Source: Candidatus Poseidoniaceae archaeon (GTDB lineage Archaea > Thermoplasmatota > Poseidoniia > Poseidoniales > Poseidoniaceae). From it: DNA of 10,024 nt. Where the stretch lies: positions 1-10,024 of the forward strand of contig DUHJ01000137.1 in assembly GCA_013330925.1 (NCBI GenBank), read 5' to 3'. This document shows, one piece after another, positions 7,563-10,024 of this stretch. The notes under the pieces were generated by a model. It saw only the letters and a list, made by a program, of their open reading frames with translations, did no database searches and was not told where the DNA came from. A program made the translations under genes and the position numbers. Numbering within the stretch: position 1 is the first letter of the stretch; the number at the start of each line of letters is the position of its first letter.

Positions 7563-8411
7563 TCAGGACCTTCGCCATCGAGCGATGGCCGCTGCTTCGA
7601 CGCCTTCGATGGCGGCGGGAACGAGCAGGCAGTTCAACCGGCCCCCGACTTCCGAAGGCAAACCGTCCACGGTCGTGGTGACGAAGGCTTCGTCCGACGT
7701 TCCGACGTCCGCACACAACACCACGGTCCACGCTCCGACGTCGAGGCCTTCGAGGTCTGCCGATGTCAGACTCGACAATGCGCCTTCCTCTGGAGGGCGT
7801 TCCGCCAAACGCTCGGCCATCATGTGCAGGCTTCGATGGGCATCTTCGGGCCGCATGGGGCGCTGATCTCCGGTGCCTGCACCTGTGGGGTCGAGGTCGA
7901 GCAACACGAGGGTGTGCAATCCTTGGTGGCGATTCAGCGCGATGGTTTCGAGCGGAGAGGTGGCAATCCACGCACCGTGCGGGTAGGTCAACGTGGTTTG
8001 TCGCCCAAAGCGGTAGTTGGACAGGCCTGCGGCTCCTGTGACCATTCCCGTGATGCTCAGGCCGTGAAGGACCCGGCACGGCACACCTGCATCTTCAGCG
8101 CGAAGTTGCAGGTCCACGTGAGTGGTGGCTTGCAAGGGGTCGCCGACGACCAAAAGTGCCACGAGGGAGGTACGAGCGAGTTCAAACATCTCCGTCGGGT
8201 GTTCCACGTCCGGACGCATCACCCGTTCGATGGGCCCCACGTGGGCCTCAAGGTCGATCACGTCCTGCTCTGGCCAGAGGGCGGTGTAGGCTTCGTACCA
8301 CCTGTGGTCAGCGGTTTGGGCCGCCTCAATCGCCGCCGCGGTCATGCCGGAGCGTCCACCTGGCCCAAGGCCGACAAGGAGCAGGCCGGTGGGGGGCAAG
8401 TCGACCGTCAT
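7563..8411 (-). CDS. dphB: Diphthine synthase (diphthamide biosynthesis methyltransferase)
   Basis: An S-adenosylmethionine-dependent tetrapyrrole-methylase-fold enzyme that methylates the modified His of translation elongation factor 2 during diphthamide formation. The chosen product is 282 residues, within the usual 255-290. LLLVGLGPGG (10-19) is the N-terminal methylase motif, VVGDPLQATTH (88-98) the GDP motif, HGLSITGMVTGAAGLSNYRFG (116-136) the DphB-specific SAM-pocket segment, and LLDLDP (170-175) the following conserved strand. The ATG at 8411 places the first strand near the N-terminus as in relatives. The longer start at 8450 would add 13 residues and overlap the divergent trm5 start. 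The gene is head-to-head with trm5 and 55 bases ahead of the symporter gene. The pairing with another translation-modification gene supports the call. Archaeal family identity is strong; only the start is uncertain. Confidence 0.92.
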   Translation of the reverse strand: MTVDLPPTGLLLVGLGPGGRSGMTAAAIEAAQTADHRWYEAYTALWPEQDVIDLEAHVGPIERVMRPDVEHPTEMFELARTSLVALLVVGDPLQATTHVDLQLRAEDAGVPCRVLHGLSITGMVTGAAGLSNYRFGRQTTLTYPHGAWIATSPLETIALNRHQGLHTLVLLDLDPTGAGTGDQRPMRPEDAHRSLHMMAERLAERPPEEGALSSLTSADLEGLDVGAWTVVLCADVGTSDEAFVTTTVDGLPSEVGGRLNCLLVPAAIEGVEAAAIARWRRS

Positions 8412-8429
8412 GCTGATGCCGTCCTGACC

Positions 8430-8434
8430 GGTGG
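8430..8434 (+). promoter_or_regulatory. Shine-Dalgarno-like GGTGG before trm5
   Basis: GGTGG lies five bases before the ATG at 8440 and resembles the archaeal GGTG ribosome-binding core. It is the reason for choosing 8440 over the GTG at 8431 or the ATG at 8449. Confidence 0.45.
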
Positions 8435-8439
8435 TCACG

Positions 8440-9531
8440 ATGAGCGGCATGCGTCATTTGAGGGTGCCGAGCGCAGAGACCGCCCGATGGCGGGAACGTT
8501 TGGCCGCGAAAGGCTGGCTTGCGCAAGGCGCGGGCATCCAAACGGACGGAGAGCACCGACTTCTTCCGCTCAACGACGTTGCCCCGGGCTCCGAAGAGCC
8601 CATGTTCGAAGGACACACCATCGTTGAGCGCACGGCGCTCGAACGGGGCCCGCAGCGCTGGACGCAGCGGCTTCAACCGTCCTTGCTGGCCGCCATCGAA
8701 GCCCACCTTCCGACGGCCCACGAAGTGCAGGGCGACGTGCTGTTGGTGAAACTTGAGCCAGAAGTGGAGGCCCATGCCACCCCCATTGCAGAAGCCATGT
8801 TGGCTCAATTCCCCCATGTTCGGGTGGTCTGCGTGGATCGAGGCGTCACCGGGCCGTTCCGCATCCGTGACCTCCAGGTCCTCGCCGCGCGTGACGGGGA
8901 CGAATCCACCGTGACCACGGTCAAGGAGCATGGATTGACCTACACGCTCGATCCAAGCAAGGCTTACTTCAGCGCGAGGCTGAGCGGAGAACGTGCGGCC
9001 GCAATGGACCTGATGCGTGAACACAGCGATCGCCTTCAGCGCCGCCTCATCGTGCATGATCCCTACGCGGGGGTGGGGCCGAACCTCGGTCTGCCCCTCC
9101 ATCACGGCGTGGTGGCGAAAGCGGTCGTCGGGGACTTGAACGGAGAGGCGATCCCCTTCTTGGAAGCCAACCTTGGCCACATCATCGCCCGTAGCGCCCA
9201 TCCTCAGGCCCACTTGGAGGTACGGATGGGCGACGGCCGAGCCTGGCGAAACGAGGAGGCCTTGAAGGGGAAAGCGGACGTCCTTTTCGTCAACCTCCCG
9301 CACGAGGGGTTGGAGCACATGGACGACCTGATGCCTCTTCTGGCAGGGGACGCTTTGGTGATCGGTTGGGCGGTGATTGGACGCGATGACGAAGCATCGA
9401 TCGCCCACCAAATCACCTCCTCCTTTGCCGTAGCAGGTCGAATCAGCTCCGTTGACGTGCAGGCGACCAAAGGCTTCAGCACGACCCGGACGATGGTCCG
9501 GCTTGTGGTGCGCGCGACGACGGGTTCTTGA
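8440..9531 (+). CDS. trm5: tRNA (guanine-37-N1)-methyltransferase, Trm5 family
   Basis: Class I SAM-dependent methyltransferase that makes m1G37 next to the anticodon, preventing +1 frameshifting. The 363-residue product has the archaeal Trm5 layout. The N-terminal D1 region contains LRVPSAETARWRERLAAKGW (7-26). A D2 region follows with GDVLLVKLEPE (98-108). The family signature YTLDPSKAYFSARLSGER (168-185) includes the terminal Glu-Arg. SAM motif I is DPYAGVGP (207-214), the acidic ribose-contact strand is GDLN (231-234), and the NLPH motif IV-like loop is at 285-288. The ATG at 8440 has a GGTGG ribosome site; the ATG at 8449 also fits, since D1 starts right after it. Its 5' region overlaps that of the divergent dphB, so the two promoters must lie within each other's leader region. 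A 42-codon zinc-ribbon gene begins 23 bases downstream and is probably on the same transcript. Other methylated guanines or a wyosine-type Trm5a role cannot be excluded. Confidence 0.92.
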   Translation: MSGMRHLRVPSAETARWRERLAAKGWLAQGAGIQTDGEHRLLPLNDVAPGSEEPMFEGHTIVERTALERGPQRWTQRLQPSLLAAIEAHLPTAHEVQGDVLLVKLEPEVEAHATPIAEAMLAQFPHVRVVCVDRGVTGPFRIRDLQVLAARDGDESTVTTVKEHGLTYTLDPSKAYFSARLSGERAAAMDLMREHSDRLQRRLIVHDPYAGVGPNLGLPLHHGVVAKAVVGDLNGEAIPFLEANLGHIIARSAHPQAHLEVRMGDGRAWRNEEALKGKADVLFVNLPHEGLEHMDDLMPLLAGDALVIGWAVIGRDDEASIAHQITSSFAVAGRISSVDVQATKGFSTTRTMVRLVVRATTGS

Positions 9532-9554
9532 GGCGCCCACCGCTCCCCGAAACC

Positions 9555-9683
9555 ATGGAAACCACCGCTCGATGCAAGTGCGGCGTCACCATCGACATCG
9601 CCGGGGCGACGCCCCGCCCTGACGGAATCAAGCTATGGTGCCGCGTTTGCGGCGACAACTTCGTCCACAAGCGTGAGTCGTGA
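9555..9683 (+). CDS. Small zinc-ribbon protein, 42 residues
   Basis: A very short protein with four cysteines in two close pairs, Cys7-Lys-Cys9 and Cys29-Arg-Val-Cys32, separated by 19 residues containing a Gly-Ala-Thr-Pro turn. This is the layout of a one-zinc ribbon or knuckle; each pair is followed directly by Gly (CKCG, CRVCG), as is common in such folds. The tail is basic (FVHKRES). The ATG at 9555 lies 23 bases after the trm5 stop on the same strand. The stop is only three bases from the 3' end of the convergent tRNA-Asp gene. Function is unknown. Small archaeal zinc ribbons often bind RNA, ribosomes or transcription factors, and the translation-related context is compatible with that, but nothing in the sequence fixes the partner. 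The regular Cys spacing makes a chance ORF less likely. Confidence 0.7.
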   Translation: METTARCKCGVTIDIAGATPRPDGIKLWCRVCGDNFVHKRES

Positions 9684-9686
9684 AGG

Positions 9687-9758
9687 CGCCCGTTCCGGGA
9701 ATTGAACCCGGGTCGCAGGAATGACAATCCTGCATGATAACCTCTACACCAAACGGGC
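9687..9758 (-). tRNA. tRNA-Asp (anticodon GUC)
   Basis: The minus strand folds into a complete cloverleaf of 72 nucleotides without an intron. The acceptor stem is GCCCGTT paired with AACGGGC. The anticodon stem CAGGA/TCCTG encloses the loop TTGTCAT, with anticodon GTC at plus-strand 9723-9725. The T arm is CCGGG TTCAATT CCCGG, containing the B box GGTTCAATTCC. The discriminator base is G, an aspartate identity element. The sequence after the discriminator reads CCT, so CCA must be added post-transcriptionally, as is common in archaea. It has its own upstream TATA element and converges on the small zinc-ribbon gene. Confidence 0.97.
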
Positions 9759-9783
9759 AGGCAGGCGTGGCGTGAGGGAACCG

Positions 9784-9791
9784 ATATTTAA
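9784..9791. promoter_or_regulatory. Archaeal TATA box, placed to serve divergent transcription
   Basis: ATATTTAA (TTAAATAT on the other strand) is the only strongly AT-rich stretch in this GC-rich neighbourhood. Its near edge is 26 bases upstream of the tRNA-Asp 5' end, the expected TATA distance. On the other strand it ends 30 bases before the ATG at 9822, consistent with a leaderless or nearly leaderless mRNA. The minus-strand reading has GAGCGGC before it and the plus-strand reading has GGAACCG, both plausible BRE flanks. Use by the tRNA is likely; use by the protein gene is inferred. Confidence 0.65.
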
Positions 9792-9821
9792 GCCGCTCTC
9801 ACCGTGTCGTTAACGGTTCTC

Positions 9822-10024
9822 ATGAGCTCACGACCGCCTTCCGCTGCACAAGCCAAAGATGACGCAGAGCAAGCAGCAGCAGACGATGCCGTTGCTGCTG
9901 CCTTTGGACAACTTGCTGGAATGGAGCCCACGGCGACACCCGATGGCCCGCCAAGTGGGCCGCCGGGCGGACCTCCGAAGGGCCCGAGCGGCCCCCCCTC
10001 CGGTCCACCGACCGGCCCGCCAAC
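9822..10024 (+). CDS. Pro/Gly-rich protein, N-terminal fragment (continues past window)
   Basis: 67 complete codons are visible from the ATG at 9822 and the frame remains open at the edge. Residues 1-34 are Ala-, Gln- and Asp-rich and probably helical (AQAKDDAEQAAADDAVAAAF, 9-28). From residue 41 the chain is a low-complexity series of x-Gly-Pro-Pro units. There is no hydrophobic segment or signal peptide in the visible part. Such xGPP linkers usually tether folded or membrane domains, so the functional domain is probably beyond the edge. I recall similar linkers in marine group II archaeal proteins, but cannot name this one. The upstream TATA and the short distance to the ATG suggest a leaderless transcript. 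The opposite-strand frame over the same bases lacks any such structure. Confidence 0.65.
   Translation, partial: MSSRPPSAAQAKDDAEQAAADDAVAAAFGQLAGMEPTATPDGPPSGPPGGPPKGPSGPPSGPPTGPP
9942..10022 (+). repeat. x-Gly-Pro-Pro coding repeats
   Basis: Residues 41-67 of the Pro/Gly-rich protein consist of six x-Gly-Pro-Pro units plus one Lys-Gly-Pro variant, where x is Asp, Ser, Gly, Ser, Ser and Thr. At DNA level it is a GGNCCNCC-type low-complexity tract, prone to length variation. Confidence 0.85.

Noticed and set aside
6122..7681. 519-codon plus-strand open frame
   Set aside because: Antisense to the symporter. The translation is rich in His, Asp, Glu and Gly, as expected from the reverse of a hydrophobic GC-rich gene.
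7416..8627. 403-codon plus-strand open frame
   Set aside because: Covers dphB in antisense and runs into trm5; no motif, while both overlapped genes have strong family signatures.
8326..9540. 404-codon minus-strand open frame
   Set aside because: Antisense to trm5, which carries the full set of Trm5 motifs on the plus strand.
9820..10023. Minus-strand frame over the Pro/Gly-rich region
   Set aside because: Reverse of the xGPP repeat; Arg/Gln-rich with no structure, and the TATA spacing fits the plus-strand gene.
1..10024. Mobile elements, CRISPR arrays, attachment sites
   Set aside because: No regularly spaced repeats, terminal inverted repeats, transposase or integrase motifs, or partial tRNA duplication were seen by eye on either strand.

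Overview
The window looks like a chromosomal segment of a GC-rich archaeon. The domain assignment rests on four things. A geranylgeranyl-reductase-family protein of archaeal lipid synthesis is present. A diphthine synthase (archaeal EF-2 modification) sits head-to-head with a Trm5-type tRNA m1G37 methyltransferase. tRNA-Asp has no encoded CCA. An archaeal-style TATA element lies at the expected distance from the tRNA. The x-Gly-Pro-Pro linker repeats at the right edge and the overall style resemble marine Thermoplasmatota (Marine Group II, Ca. Poseidoniales), but that assignment is an inference from memory, not a search result.

Layout. Bases 1-1341 (minus) hold most of a geranylgeranyl reductase that runs off the left edge. 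About 100 bases of intergenic DNA separate it from a divergent plus-strand pair: an EamA-type drug/metabolite exporter (1445-2359) and a Cys/Met-metabolism PLP enzyme of the cystathionine gamma-synthase/lyase type (2403-3623). This pair converges, with a two-base gap, on a minus-strand block running from right to left: dphB (7563-8411), a sodium:solute symporter with an extra C-terminal outer domain (5417-7507), and an unrecognised 576-residue soluble protein (3626-5356). The gaps in this block are short and no TATA is visible in them, so co-transcription is plausible.

Divergent from dphB is trm5 (8440-9531), followed after 23 bases by a 42-codon zinc-ribbon protein (9555-9683). That small gene converges on tRNA-Asp(GUC) (9687-9758, minus). 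A single AT-rich element at 9784-9791 lies between the tRNA and a divergent Pro/Gly-rich protein (9822 to the right edge) and is placed to serve both.

Functional picture. The right third is translation-related: diphthamide on EF-2, m1G37 on tRNA and tRNA-Asp. The middle and left hold metabolism and transport: sulfur amino acids with a neighbouring exporter, sodium-coupled uptake and membrane lipid saturation. No CRISPR, transposase, prophage or integration site is visible. Long antisense ORFs on the opposite strands are by-products of high GC.
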